64,000 bases of DNA from Excoecaria cochinchinensis (lineage: Eukaryota > Streptophyta > Magnoliopsida > Malpighiales > Euphorbiaceae): assembly GCA_947683425.1 (NCBI GenBank), contig CANTUQ010000003.1, forward strand, positions 3,410,001 to 3,474,000, given 5' to 3'. Position numbers and translations under genes: made by a program. Shown here one piece after another: positions 45,221 through 54,824 of the stretch. The notes below the pieces were generated by a model. It did no database searches. It worked only from the letters and a program-made list of their open reading frames with translations, and had not been told where the DNA came from. Numbering within the stretch: the stretch's first letter is position 1; the number at the start of each line of letters is the position of its first letter.

Positions 45221-47770
45221 ATGGCATCTAGTAGCAATGCGACACCGAGTGAGTCCTTTTTGGACGCATACAAGAGTCAACCCGCGGTTGAGCTATGCTC
45301 CCGCTTAACGGCAGAGGAGGTGGCCGAGGTACCTGCCAAATACGGCTTTCTCGACGATGTATCTGTGGCGATCTGCCCAGATTCTATGGCGGTGTCAGAG
45401 GGGCCGTTCAGAGAGGGTGACAGTGAGTGTTTCATCTGCCACTTGTGGTGTCTGGATGCCGGAATGCATTTCCCCTTCGGCACCTTTGAGATTGCCATGC
45501 TGGAGGGGTATGGCATCGCCCCCTACCAACTACATCCGAAAGGGTGGCGCTCAGTGGCCTGCTTCAAAATAATGTGCCGTGTGGAAAGAGTGGCTCCGAC
45601 CCTAGATCTTTTCACACATTTTTTCTACGTCTCGGCAAGAAGCGACGGGTCGGAGTTCTTCTTCACCAGCCAACCGAAGAAAAAGTTGATAAACATCCCC
45701 ACCTCCATGAAGGGTTTTCGAGAGAGGTATTTCCTAGTGGGGAAGGAGGGCAGCTTCAGGGTGAGTCTCGCCCGATCGGCTGGTGTGAAGACCTTGAGGG
45801 ACCAGGCCGCTGGGCAATCTTTTTACGAGGCTAACATCCAAAAGCTGATGGATGCCGTGGCTCGAAAGGGAGGGCCCTATGAATCCAAGGAGTTGCTGGC
45901 GTTGCTCCAGGGGGCCTACGTCAAAACGGCCACAGCTGCCGAACGTGAGCATTAGGATTGGGCTGACCACAATTTCATGATCACAAGTCATTGCATTTGC
46001 ATTCGTATGAAAATATTTTGCTAGAAAACTTATCTTATTTGTTTGTTTGTTGCAGCTGAAATGGCCGGAAGAAGCAGCACTGCCAGCGAGTTGGCCGATC
46101 GAGTTGCATCCAAGAGGACGGCCAAGCTGGAGGCTAGGGCGGGCAGCAAGAGGAGAAGGCTCGTTGTGTCAGACCGAGCTTGATGCCATAAGGAGACCGC
46201 CAGTCTCTTCCTCTGCTGCCGCACCGCCTGCTGTCGTGCTTTTATCTGGCGCTTCGATCGGGTCAGGCTCCACTCACACCACGACAGTTGTTCCAACACC
46301 AATCCCAAGCCCGATCATTGAAGACCCCTCGGCTCGGGTTTCTCACAGAGGGCACGCTGGAAGAGGAGGCGCTCGAGGTGATATGCCCTCCCGCAATTCA
46401 AACTCCGAGGGAGACGGTGGAGGGGAGAGCAAAACGCTTGGATGAGGTTGCTCGGCGGCAGATGGAGGAGGGCGCCCGGAGAAAGGTGAGCGAGCTGGTG
46501 GCTGAATCGGACGCTCGGGTGGCAGCCAAGGGGAAGGCCGTTCAGCAGGGCAAGACACCCAGGCGGTCCGGTAGGCGTGCGGTTCCCTTTGGGGACTTCT
46601 TAAGGGACAGCTTCGGTGAGGATTGGTCGCTTCATCAGGTGGCCAGTTTTATCTGTCGTGGTCTCCTTCGGGATGAGGACCGTAGGGAGCTCAAGGATGC
46701 CAGCCAGCTCAACCGGGAGACACAGGCGATCAACTAACAACTAATTGATGTAAGCCCCTTCCCCTCCTATTATTAATTTTTTTTTTTTTTGTAAAGTTTG
46801 GTTGGCTTCATTTTTCCTCACTTGTCTCTCTCCCTAGGTTGCCAGGAGGGCACAGCAGCTAAACCTGATGGCCGGTACCTGGCGGTTGAAGGCTGAAGAA
46901 GGCATCAAGGCCAGGGTGGAGGTGGATGCCAGCTACAAGGCTGCCAAGAAAGAGGCCTCCACCCTTCAAGTTGAGGTGGCCAAGGTGAAGGAGCTGTCAG
47001 TCGCTTCTCATTCAGAGACGGTGGCTCTGAGGAAGGAGGTCCACCAGAAGACCCAGGAGTTGAAGGCTCGGTAGGGGGAGGTGGACAAGCTTAGGGGCGA
47101 CACTGCCCGTCTTTCTGCCGAAAGTGCTCAATATAGGCGTTTCGAGGCAGATGCAACCAGGTTGGACGCTGAATGCAGAGATCTGGCTGCCAAGAATGCT
47201 AAACTGAAGCTGGAGGCTAATCAGGTGCGCAAGGAGGCAGGATCTCTGAAGCTATCTTTGAAGGAAAAAGAGGCCTCCTGGGCCGGGAAGCTTGAGGATG
47301 AAGTCGCCGCTCAGAGGGAGCATCTTCTTGATGAGCTTGCTGAGGCACAGGCGCAAGTGCTTGGCCGTTTAGTCCACAAAGCCGAGAGGTGCTTTCTGAG
47401 TACTGATCTCAAGTGGATGGACAATCCAGCGGCACTGCCTGATCCGTCATCAAGCGACGATGAGGATGACTCTCCCGAAGGGGAGGCAATCCAAGAGAGC
47501 CAAGGCGGGGACCCTTCACTTTCGGGGATTGGCCCAGAGGTCTGCTCTGAGGTCGAGTCTATCCCCCCTCCACCTCCTGAAGCTGATCTTTTCATCCCTC
47601 CACCGCCCAAAGCCGAATTCGAGGTCCTTCCTTCAGGGGGGCCTATCTCTAAAGGGGGAGCGGGGCTTTCTTTGCCCGTGCCCGACCCTTCTCAGGCCGC
47701 CGCCGATCAGGGTGCCAAGCAGACCACCGGTCCTTCTGGTGATGCGAATTTTGCAGATATAGAGACGTAG
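45221..47770 (+). pseudogene. Accessory 'putative gypsy type transposon' (Transposase_28-like) gene, three exons, broken
   Basis: Exon 1 (45221-45944) encodes 241 residues with the hallmark segment HFPFGTFEIAMLEGYGIAPY followed by QLHPKGWRSVACFKIMC, typical of plant proteins labelled putative gypsy-type transposon (PF04195). An intron with GT...AG (45945-46055) leads to exon 2, which shifts through three frames before a TAA at about 46735. A second intron (about 46750-46837, gtaagc...ctccctag) leads to exon 3, a long coiled coil (about 46868-47400; KAAKKEASTLQVEVAKVKEL) with one TAG at 47072. An acidic, proline-rich tail (IPPPPPEADLFIPPPP) ends at 47770. The biochemical role of this family is unknown. 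Despite its name, no transposase catalytic site is visible. Confidence 0.75.
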
Positions 47771-48170
47771 GGTGCCGCACTTAGTTTTTCCTTCTTCTTG
47801 TAAATTATTTCCTGTGATAACCTTTGTAAGCTGTATATAAACTGTATTACTCGAAATTGTCATAATAAAGTTCTCCCTTTTTCTGCGAAATGTATATGTC
47901 TGCTTGTTAGTATAATCAAAAATGCATAAACTTGCATCAACTTCATTAATCACTTTGATTGAATTTAATTTACAAGATTTCGAGTGATTAGCGTATACTT
48001 CCTGAATTGGAAGGGGCTGAGAGGTCGGTTAACAATTGATATGACTGAATGAATCCGACATTATGATCTTATATTTGCATGTTGGCCTGCAGCCGCTGCA
48101 TAACACTTTTAGGCTCGTAGGCGGATCGAGCTAGTGCTGTGTTGCATTTTGGCTAATGGCCGCTGCATAA
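47771..48170 (-). other. Non-coding internal region of the Tat element
   Basis: 400 bp between the accessory gene and the Athila insertion. It contains copies of 'ccgctgcataa' and 'ggctcgtaggcggatcgag' that recur at 56434-56740, which shows the two flanks were once contiguous. Confidence 0.6.
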
Positions 48171-48376
48171 TGATAGGAGTTAAATTGAAGTATAATTTAG
48201 TATTTATTTTATATGAGTTTATGTAATTAATCATGTAATTATTTGTAAAATTTGATGTGATAAGTTAGACTATGTTTATTTGTATCTGTTAAGTGTTTAT
48301 GTTGTTATTTGTGTTTTTAGGTGGAGAAACGAAGAGAAGAAGTAAATAGAATGAGAGGATCATGAGAGAGGAACAT

Positions 48377-48811
48377 ATCACGCCGTGACCAGGAGTCACG
48401 TGACGTGATTGTACTAAGAAGAAAGAAGAGGAAGGAGGAAAAGAAGAGAAGGAGCTGCAAGAGACGAAGTCACGCCGTGAGCAAAGGTCACGCGACGTGA
48501 CGAGAAGCCAGCAAAGAAGGGAAAGAAAGGAAAGAGAAGAAGAAAGAAGAAGAGTTATGCCATGAGCAACAGTCACGCGACGTGACGCCACAGAGAGGCC
48601 AGGAAAGGAAGGGAAAAGAGAAGAGAAGAGAAAGGAGAGGAGGAAGCGAGACGTGAGCGCCAGTCACGCCACACACGCGAGAAGACACGCCGTGATGGGG
48701 AGTCACGTGACGTGACTGGCCAGAGAGGGAAGAGAAAACCAAGAGAAAGAAAGAAGGAAGAAAACGGGCAAGCGCGTTCTGTCGCGATCGCGACACCGTT
48801 GCGAGCGCGAC
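48377..48811 (+). repeat. Array of paired CpG palindromes, both TCACG and TCGCG types
   Basis: Five pairs of the TCACG..CGTGA kind, for example tcacgccgtgacc then gtcacgtgacgtgat at 48378-48410. One pair of the TCGCG kind follows (gtcgcgatcgcgac then ttgcgagcgcgac, 48781-48810). The array is set in purine-rich sequence (gaagaagaaag). The copy in the 3' LTR is at 55031-55465. Confidence 0.88.
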
Positions 48812-48930
48812 AGAAACGACCGTTGGACGGTTTTGGGCCAAAATTCACATGAAAAGTCATCTTATTTCACCAAATTGTGCAACCATTCCCAAGAGACATC
48901 TTCAAGGGACATCAACTTTCAATCAACATC

Positions 48931-48938
48931 TATAAATA
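48931..48938 (+). promoter_or_regulatory. TATA-like box of the Athila LTR
   Basis: catctataaatattag, downstream of the palindrome array. The other LTR has it at 55585-55592. The array therefore lies in the U3 (upstream promoter) part if transcription starts just after this box. Confidence 0.5.
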
Positions 48939-49785
48939 TTAGTTTAACTTTAATTTTTAGTATGAAATTTTTAGTTAAGTAATTTTTCTATATTTTGCAA
49001 GATAGATTTTTCTTAGTTAAAATTTTTATTTAGTTTTATGGTTTGAAGAAGAAGATTAAGGAGAAGGAAAACTTATTTCAAGAGATTGAGAAAAGGGTTG
49101 AAGAACTTCTATCTTATTCTCTTATTTTTAATTCTTCTCCAATATTTCTATGAATATCATTTTAATGAATTTACATGAATTTACATGTTTTTATTCTTTC
49201 TATTTTCATCTACTTTAATAGTCTTTCATTGTAGATTTTGTATTAGTATCTTTTGTATGATTTTTATAAGTTAAAGTAATTCGAGAGTTTGCTTTATCTG
49301 ACATCTAATAGAATTTCATTATTAAGATATATTTAAGAGATTGGTATATTGAGATAATTGCTATAGGTTAGTGTCTATTCTTAAAATATGTAATTAGAAA
49401 CCTCTAATTCATTAATGAAAATTGTGAGTTAGAATTTTAATTGTATGTTTTAGGCATTTTAATTCATGTCGAGAGAGTGAGTTAAAAATTTATTCTAACT
49501 TGGCTTGCATGAAAGATGAATAATTGTTAATCAAAAGGATGGATCAAATTCATTATGTTTAGTTCTTCATTCATATACTATTTATCTTCTTCTGATAAAC
49601 ATAAATTAGGTTTAAATTAAGTAGTTCTAATTCAACCATCAAATTTATGATCATTGTAAACAAGATTAAAATCAATTAGTAATAGTGTGTAAACACGTTC
49701 CTCGTGGGATCGATATCTTAAGTACTATTGCGGTACACCGTATACTTGCGGTATGTTGCATCATTAGAAAATGCAAACAAGTTTT

Positions 49786-49803
49786 TGGCGCCGTTGCCGG
49801 GGA
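49786..49803 (+). other. Primer-binding site, tRNA-Asp type
   Basis: tggcgccgttgccgggga, the standard Athila-lineage site, complementary to the tRNA-Asp 3' end, 6 nt after the LTR. Confidence 0.92.
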
Positions 49804-49940
49804 ACGGTTTTATGCCATTGTGAAAATTGATTTATGATTTTGGATTACAATATTTTCTTTTGTTTTAATTTGTTTATTTGTTTAAGTTAATTTTGTGTTT
49901 TATTTTTTTTTTTTTTGGTTTTGCAGGATTTGAGAAGTTC

Positions 49941-51308
49941 ATGCCTAGTACAAGGAGTTCTTTAGAAGAGCTTGAGCCTTTAAATCCTGAAATTGAGAGG
50001 TTTTTATTGAGTAACCGAAAATCCAATAAAAAGAAGAACAAAAATAGGAGATCAATTATCATGGCTGAAGAAAATCCACCAAGATTGATGGACTTTGCCA
50101 CACCTGCTTTGAGTGGTGCTCAACAAGGAGTGGTAAGACCAACGGTAAATGCCAATCAATTTGAAATAAAGCCTTCATTATTACAAATGATTCAAAATAG
50201 TATTCAATTTTATGGTTTGGCAAATGAGGATCCAAATGCTCATTTGGCAAATTTCCTTGAAATTTGTGATACCTTTAAGATAAATGGGATTTCGGCTGAT
50301 GCAATCAAGCTTAGGCTTTTTCCATTCACTTTGAAGGATAAAGCAAAAGCTTGGTTGAATTCCCTAACAAGAGGATCTATAACTACTTGGGACCAATTGG
50401 CCCAAGCATTTTTATCAAAATATTTTCCATTGGCCAAAACTGCAAAAATCATAAAGGATATTACTACATTTGTTCAAAATGATAATGAATCATTATATGA
50501 GGCTTGGGAAAGATTTAAGGAATTGCAAAGGATATGTCCACACCATAACTTGCCAAGAGAGTTGTTGATGCAAACATTCTATAATGGTGTAAATTCAACT
50601 ACAAGAGGTACTATTGATGCTGCTGCTGGTGGATCTTTAATGAGGAAAACAATTGATGCAGCATATGAGCTATTGGAAGAGATGGCAATGAACAATTGTA
50701 TGTGGCCTCCTGAAAGAGTAAGGGAGTATAATAATTCTAATATTAGGGGGATACATTCAGTAGATTCTATGGTTGCATTACAAGCTCAAGTTGAGGCTTT
50801 AACTCATAGAGTTAATAGCCTAGGCATGGGAGGTAATGTATCAAATGCTTGCAATGTGTGTGGTGAAAATGGGCATGTTAGTGGCAACTGCACTTTAGGC
50901 ATAGCTAATAAAGAAGAGCAAGTTAATTTTCTTCAAAGTCAAGGTCGTGGAAATCCTTATTCTAACACTTATAATGCTGGTTGGAGAAACCATCCTAACC
51001 TTTCATGGGGAAATAACAATAATAACCAAAATAGGGGAGTAGGATATCAACAACCACAAGATAGGTTTGGTACTTTTGAAGGAAAACTTGATAAGTTTAT
51101 TGAGGAAATTAATTATAAGATGAATTCTCAAGATGAAAGCCAAAAGAAACTTGAGGCAAAAATTGATCAAATTTCTAAAAATCATGCAGCCTCTATTCAT
51201 AATCTTGAGGTTCAAATAGGCCAACTTGCTAATTCTTTACCTTCAAGGAATCTAGGATGCCTTCCAAGCAATACTGAGGAGAATCCTAGGGAGCATATTA
51301 AGCCATGA
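49941..51308 (+). CDS. gag: Athila Gag (intact)
   Basis: 455 codons from ATG (MPSTRSSLEELEPL); the frame is open further upstream without a better start. Residues about 65-235 form a Retrotrans_gag domain (QMIQNSIQFYGLANEDPNAH, LRLFPFTLKDKAKAWLNSL, SKYFPLAKTAKI, LQRICPHHNLPRELLMQTFY). A zinc knuckle CNVCGENGHVSGNC follows at about 305-320, and a C-terminal coiled-coil-like stretch (SQDESQKKLEAKIDQI, VQIGQLANSL) after that. It forms the virus-like particle and binds RNA. The sequence ttttgcag just upstream of the ATG is acceptor-like. In full Athila elements this frame runs on to protease and pol; here it ends at TGA. Confidence 0.9.
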   Translation: MPSTRSSLEELEPLNPEIERFLLSNRKSNKKKNKNRRSIIMAEENPPRLMDFATPALSGAQQGVVRPTVNANQFEIKPSLLQMIQNSIQFYGLANEDPNAHLANFLEICDTFKINGISADAIKLRLFPFTLKDKAKAWLNSLTRGSITTWDQLAQAFLSKYFPLAKTAKIIKDITTFVQNDNESLYEAWERFKELQRICPHHNLPRELLMQTFYNGVNSTTRGTIDAAAGGSLMRKTIDAAYELLEEMAMNNCMWPPERVREYNNSNIRGIHSVDSMVALQAQVEALTHRVNSLGMGGNVSNACNVCGENGHVSGNCTLGIANKEEQVNFLQSQGRGNPYSNTYNAGWRNHPNLSWGNNNNNQNRGVGYQQPQDRFGTFEGKLDKFIEEINYKMNSQDESQKKLEAKIDQISKNHAASIHNLEVQIGQLANSLPSRNLGCLPSNTEENPREHIKP

Positions 51309-51552
51309 TATATCTAGTTCTTTTATTTAGGTTATTTAGTTATTTTATTTTTATTTATGTTTTGTTCTTTGTTTTCAATTTGTTTATATATTTTTATTTT
51401 ATAGATTTTCATGCTACTAACACATTTATTTTTATTTTAATAGCTAATTTAGTAAGATTGGATTTGTTTAAGATATATATAAAAAATTTTAATAGAAAAA
51501 TAAATAATATAAATAAAAAAAAAACAAAAATTGTGTGTTTTGCAGACGTTGC

Positions 51553-51785
51553 TTCTGTCGCGATCGCAGCAAGTATTGCGATCGCGACAGAACGCGATTT
51601 TGGCATGGATCGTGTCTCGTGATGAAGCTTCACGCGACGTGACGTGAAGAAATCGCGACAGCAGGATTGCAGGGGAGCTCGTCTCGTGATGCACCTTCAC
51701 GCGACGTGAGGGGCTGAGGCGAGGGACTTCGCCCAGGTAAGGCCGAAGCGTCACGAGTCGTGATGTTTCCTCACGACGTGATGCT
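51553..51785 (+). repeat. Paired CpG palindromes inside the Athila internal region
   Basis: Both types again: gtcgcgatcgcagc then ttgcgatcgcgacag (51557-51591), ctcgtgatgaagcttcacgcgacgtgac (near 51617-51645), tctcgtgatgcaccttcacgcgacgtgag (near 51681-51710), and tcacgagtcgtga then tcacgacgtgatg (51751-51783). These lie between gag and the second ORF, not in an LTR. Confidence 0.8.
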
Positions 51786-52638
51786 TGATCAGGTACATTT
51801 TAATTTTTTTTCTTTTCTTTTCTTTTATTTTCTTATTTCACTTATTGTTTTTATATTATTTGGTTTTGTTTTGCTTTATTTTCTGCTTTAGATGATTTAA
51901 TTTCAATTACTTTAACTTAATTTAACCATTTAGGAATTAAAACACATTAAAAGCGGGAACTTAAAATTTTAAAACCCTAAAAGTCGTGACCCTTCATTTT
52001 CTTCCCTTTCTATTTCATTTCAACTATACATTTTTGTTCCCTCACGCTGGTCACGAGATACCATCTCCTGTTTTCTTCTTCTTTCTTTTTCTTCTTCGTG
52101 TCTCCTTCTTTTGCAGAGAACTTCATTTCTTCATTTCCTTTTTCATTTAATCTTCTTAGGGATTACGGGCTTTTCATTCAGGTTTGTTAATTTCTTTTCG
52201 TTCTTCTTTGTTTCAGTTCATTTTTCTTTTCTACTTTCCCCCAACACATTTGATTTAGGTATTTTTCTTGCATAACAGATTTGCATTTCATTTGTAGTTT
52301 ATTATTTGTTTCTATTTCTTTTTCTCTATTTGTCTTTTCTTTTTGTGCGTTTGGATTTGTTGGTTTCTTTCATTATATTAGAGATCTGTATTTGGTTTTT
52401 GTTGATTTCGGCAGTTTGTACTTGGTTCTTTTTATTTCATTTTCATTGTTCTTAGTTATTTTTGTATTTCGTTTCTTTGTTTATTTTGGCATTTCCTTAT
52501 CTGTCTTTCTTTCTTTGTTAGCAGTTCCATTTTACTCTCTGTTTTCTTTCAATCCTTGTTTCACTAATCCACAAATATGGTAGAACAAAGAATCCCTCTG
52601 TTTCTCATATTGAACAAGAAGGGCAGGAAGGTGAGGAA

Positions 52639-53733
52639 GTGAACATTGCTGCTCATTATGATGCCTTGTTTCCTATCTTCTCTGTAGATGAAGGCAGTAG
52701 GTATTTAACTCTTCGTAATAGGCATTTGATTCAATGTAAGTATTTTCCTGACTCTTTACTTAATCAAATTGGCATGCTAGAAGTAGTTAATGACATGTCA
52801 AGAGTATGTGGGTTGTTTAAATTTGCCTCTATGCATGAAAATGTGCGTCCTGATTTAGTTTTAGAATTTTATACCACATTGAAAAAGAATGATGATAATG
52901 AGAATTGGTTAGACTTTAGGATGGCTGGTACACCTTATACTTTAACCTATTTTATGATGAATAGGATATTTAGATTTTCTCAAACGGGTTTAACCGAGCC
53001 ACCTAAATCGTTTAAGCCACATGAATTTTGGACATTTTTGACTGATTTGCAAACTCGTTATAGAGCTAGGGATGCTAAATCCATGTTTATTAAAGATTTG
53101 AGGTATTGGATTTTGCATAGGATTTTAGCTTCTTTAGTTTTTAATAGGTCCGAATTCAATAGAGTTTCATATAATGAATTGTTTTTGATGTGGTGTGTAC
53201 ATAAACGCAAGGACGTATGTTGGCATTTTTGGATAGTCAGTCAATTGTTGCAATGTGTAAATAAGCATGATTCGCCTTTAACACATGGGCATGTTATTTC
53301 TAGTATTGCAAACAATTTAAATGTTGATCTTGATGCTTACTATAGAGTTTTTCCTTGCCATTATTTTAATAAGACTATGTTAGTTCGTGGAGAAGTTGTT
53401 GGAAATAATTTTCAGGAAATTCCGGCACGTGCTCGATCATGTTGGAGGGATATTGCTGGAAATGTTGCGCCACAAGTTGAGGAACAAGAAGAAAAAGAGG
53501 GTGAGGAGCAATCTAGTGGTGATGCTTCAATGCCTGAGGTTCCTACTGCACATGAAGTTGGCTCATCTAGCCAAAATATGCCAGCAATGTTTGATCAAAT
53601 TCTTAGCAACTTGCACCATATACAAGATCAGCAAACTGTTTTGGCTAGAAGGCAAAGGAGGTTAGAGTACAAGTTTGATCAATTCATCACCCAAGTTGGG
53701 TTTCGGGTTCCATCGCCTCCACCTTCACCATGA
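52639..53733 (+). CDS. Athila-type second ORF of unknown function
   Basis: 364 codons from a GTG. The same frame stays open upstream to at least 52560 (KYGRTKNPSVSHIEQEG), so the true N-terminus is longer, possibly spliced (acceptor-like ttgttag at about 52520). It contains RYLTLRNRHLIQCKYF, VVNDMSRVCGLFKF and MAGTPYTLTYFMMNRIFRFS, a segment conserved among plant Athila-element and 'putative plant transposon' proteins. An acidic, low-complexity tail (QEEKEGEEQ) and a terminal coiled-coil-like stretch (HIQDQQTVLARRQRRLEYKF) follow. No transmembrane helix is seen, so an envelope role is not supported. Its persistence as an open frame while pol is gone suggests it matters to the element. Confidence 0.75.
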   Translation: MNIAAHYDALFPIFSVDEGSRYLTLRNRHLIQCKYFPDSLLNQIGMLEVVNDMSRVCGLFKFASMHENVRPDLVLEFYTTLKKNDDNENWLDFRMAGTPYTLTYFMMNRIFRFSQTGLTEPPKSFKPHEFWTFLTDLQTRYRARDAKSMFIKDLRYWILHRILASLVFNRSEFNRVSYNELFLMWCVHKRKDVCWHFWIVSQLLQCVNKHDSPLTHGHVISSIANNLNVDLDAYYRVFPCHYFNKTMLVRGEVVGNNFQEIPARARSCWRDIAGNVAPQVEEQEEKEGEEQSSGDASMPEVPTAHEVGSSSQNMPAMFDQILSNLHHIQDQQTVLARRQRRLEYKFDQFITQVGFRVPSPPPSP

Positions 53734-53822
53734 TAGGGGAGTTTTCTTTATCTTCATTTCATTTATTTCTTTTTACTTGTTTTTGTGTGTCATTCCTACA
53801 CATTGAGGACAATGTTGGTTCT

Positions 53823-53835
53823 AAGTGTGGGGGAG
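53823..53835 (+). other. Internal polypurine-tract copy
   Basis: aagtgtgggggag, preceded 21 bp earlier by ttgaggacaa. The terminal tract at 54810-54824 has the same arrangement (ttgaggacaa, then aagtgtgggggaatt). Confidence 0.7.
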
Positions 53836-54270
53836 TGACTGTGTTGTGTGTTGTGATATTTGTGATTGTGTTTGTGAGTTTGTGTATGTATTATTTATGT
53901 CAATTGCATGATTGTTTTTGTTTGTGTGTTTTTATATTTCAATTAAGTTTTTAAGTAAGTTTTATTAAAAAGCATTGTTTATTTGGTATATTGTATAGGT
54001 TGTTAAGTCTATTATCTTTTATGCTCATTTTTATCAGTTTTTCAAAAATTTTTGAGATGTGTTTTAAGTTTTTCAAGTTATTTGGTTTTACTTATTTCAA
54101 CATTATAGATTATTTAGTCTCTTTACCTACCATGTTTTTAAAGTTAGAATTTGTTCATTTTGTTTAAAATTTTAAGTTTTTAGTTGCCTACGAAAACTAT
54201 AGCCATAATACTTGCCCTTATTTCTTTTCAATAATGGATGAGGACTTGAAAAAATAAAAAGAAAAGTTAA

Positions 54271-54381
54271 AAGTGGGATGGAGCATAAAATGCACCCACT
54301 TAAGTTATAAAAAGAAAAAATAGCAAGATGTATATTCAAAATTTCAAAAATATGGGATGGAGCGTAAAACGCACCCATATT
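54271..54381 (+). other. Two copies of a covarying hairpin
   Basis: Copy 1 (54271-54301): stem AAGTGGG/CCCACTT, inner stem GCAT/ATGC, loop aaa. Copy 2 (54349-54381): stem AATATGGG/CCCATATT, inner stem GCGT/ACGC, loop aaa. Every difference between the stems keeps pairing. The intervening bulge atgga and the single a on the other side are identical. Confidence 0.8.
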
Positions 54382-54809
54382 AACTTCTCTTGCTATGCAT
54401 GGAATTAAATAAAAATATATATATCCATGTTAAAGAAAAGAATATGAAAAAAAAAGAAAAAAAAGTCTAAAAATGCCATGAGATTTGATTAAGGGTAAGT
54501 GAGCTTCAATTGTCCTAAAAGGTGACTAGCAATCTTAGATTTTCAACTTTTATGATCAATTTTCTCTCTTTGATTCATGTTTAGTTTTTGAGACTTTATA
54601 TTCTTTATGTTGGAAGTAGTAAAGTTAGGAAACTTGTTAAATTTTCAATGCATAATTTGAATTTTGATTTACTGATACGTGTGAGTATTTGAGATAGTTG
54701 ATCTTTGCAACTTTAGTGTACATGCTGAATGAACATTCCTTTGTAATTATGTTTATTGGCTGTTGAATTTATTCATGTCTTATCTCTTGCTTGAGGACAA
54801 GCAAGGGTT

Positions 54810-54824
54810 AAGTGTGGGGGAATT
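54810..54824 (+). other. Polypurine tract before the 3' LTR
   Basis: aagtgtgggggaatt directly before tgataggag. Confidence 0.9.

Larger units (their letters stand above)
48171..49779 (+). mobile_element. 5' LTR of the Athila element
   Basis: 1609 bp with palindrome array (48377-48811), TATA-like box (48931-48938) and end gcaaaca. Confidence 0.93.

Noticed and set aside
45221..47770. True DNA transposase, as the family name suggests
   Set aside because: No DDE or other catalytic signature; the gene lies inside a Tat LTR element in the known accessory-ORF position.
48289..48860. Overlapping minus-strand frames in the Athila LTR, repeated at 54943-55559
   Set aside because: By-products of the purine-rich, palindromic LTR; present in both LTRs because they are recent duplicates.
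52639..53733. Envelope protein for the Athila second ORF
   Set aside because: Position is env-like, but there is no signal peptide or transmembrane helix.
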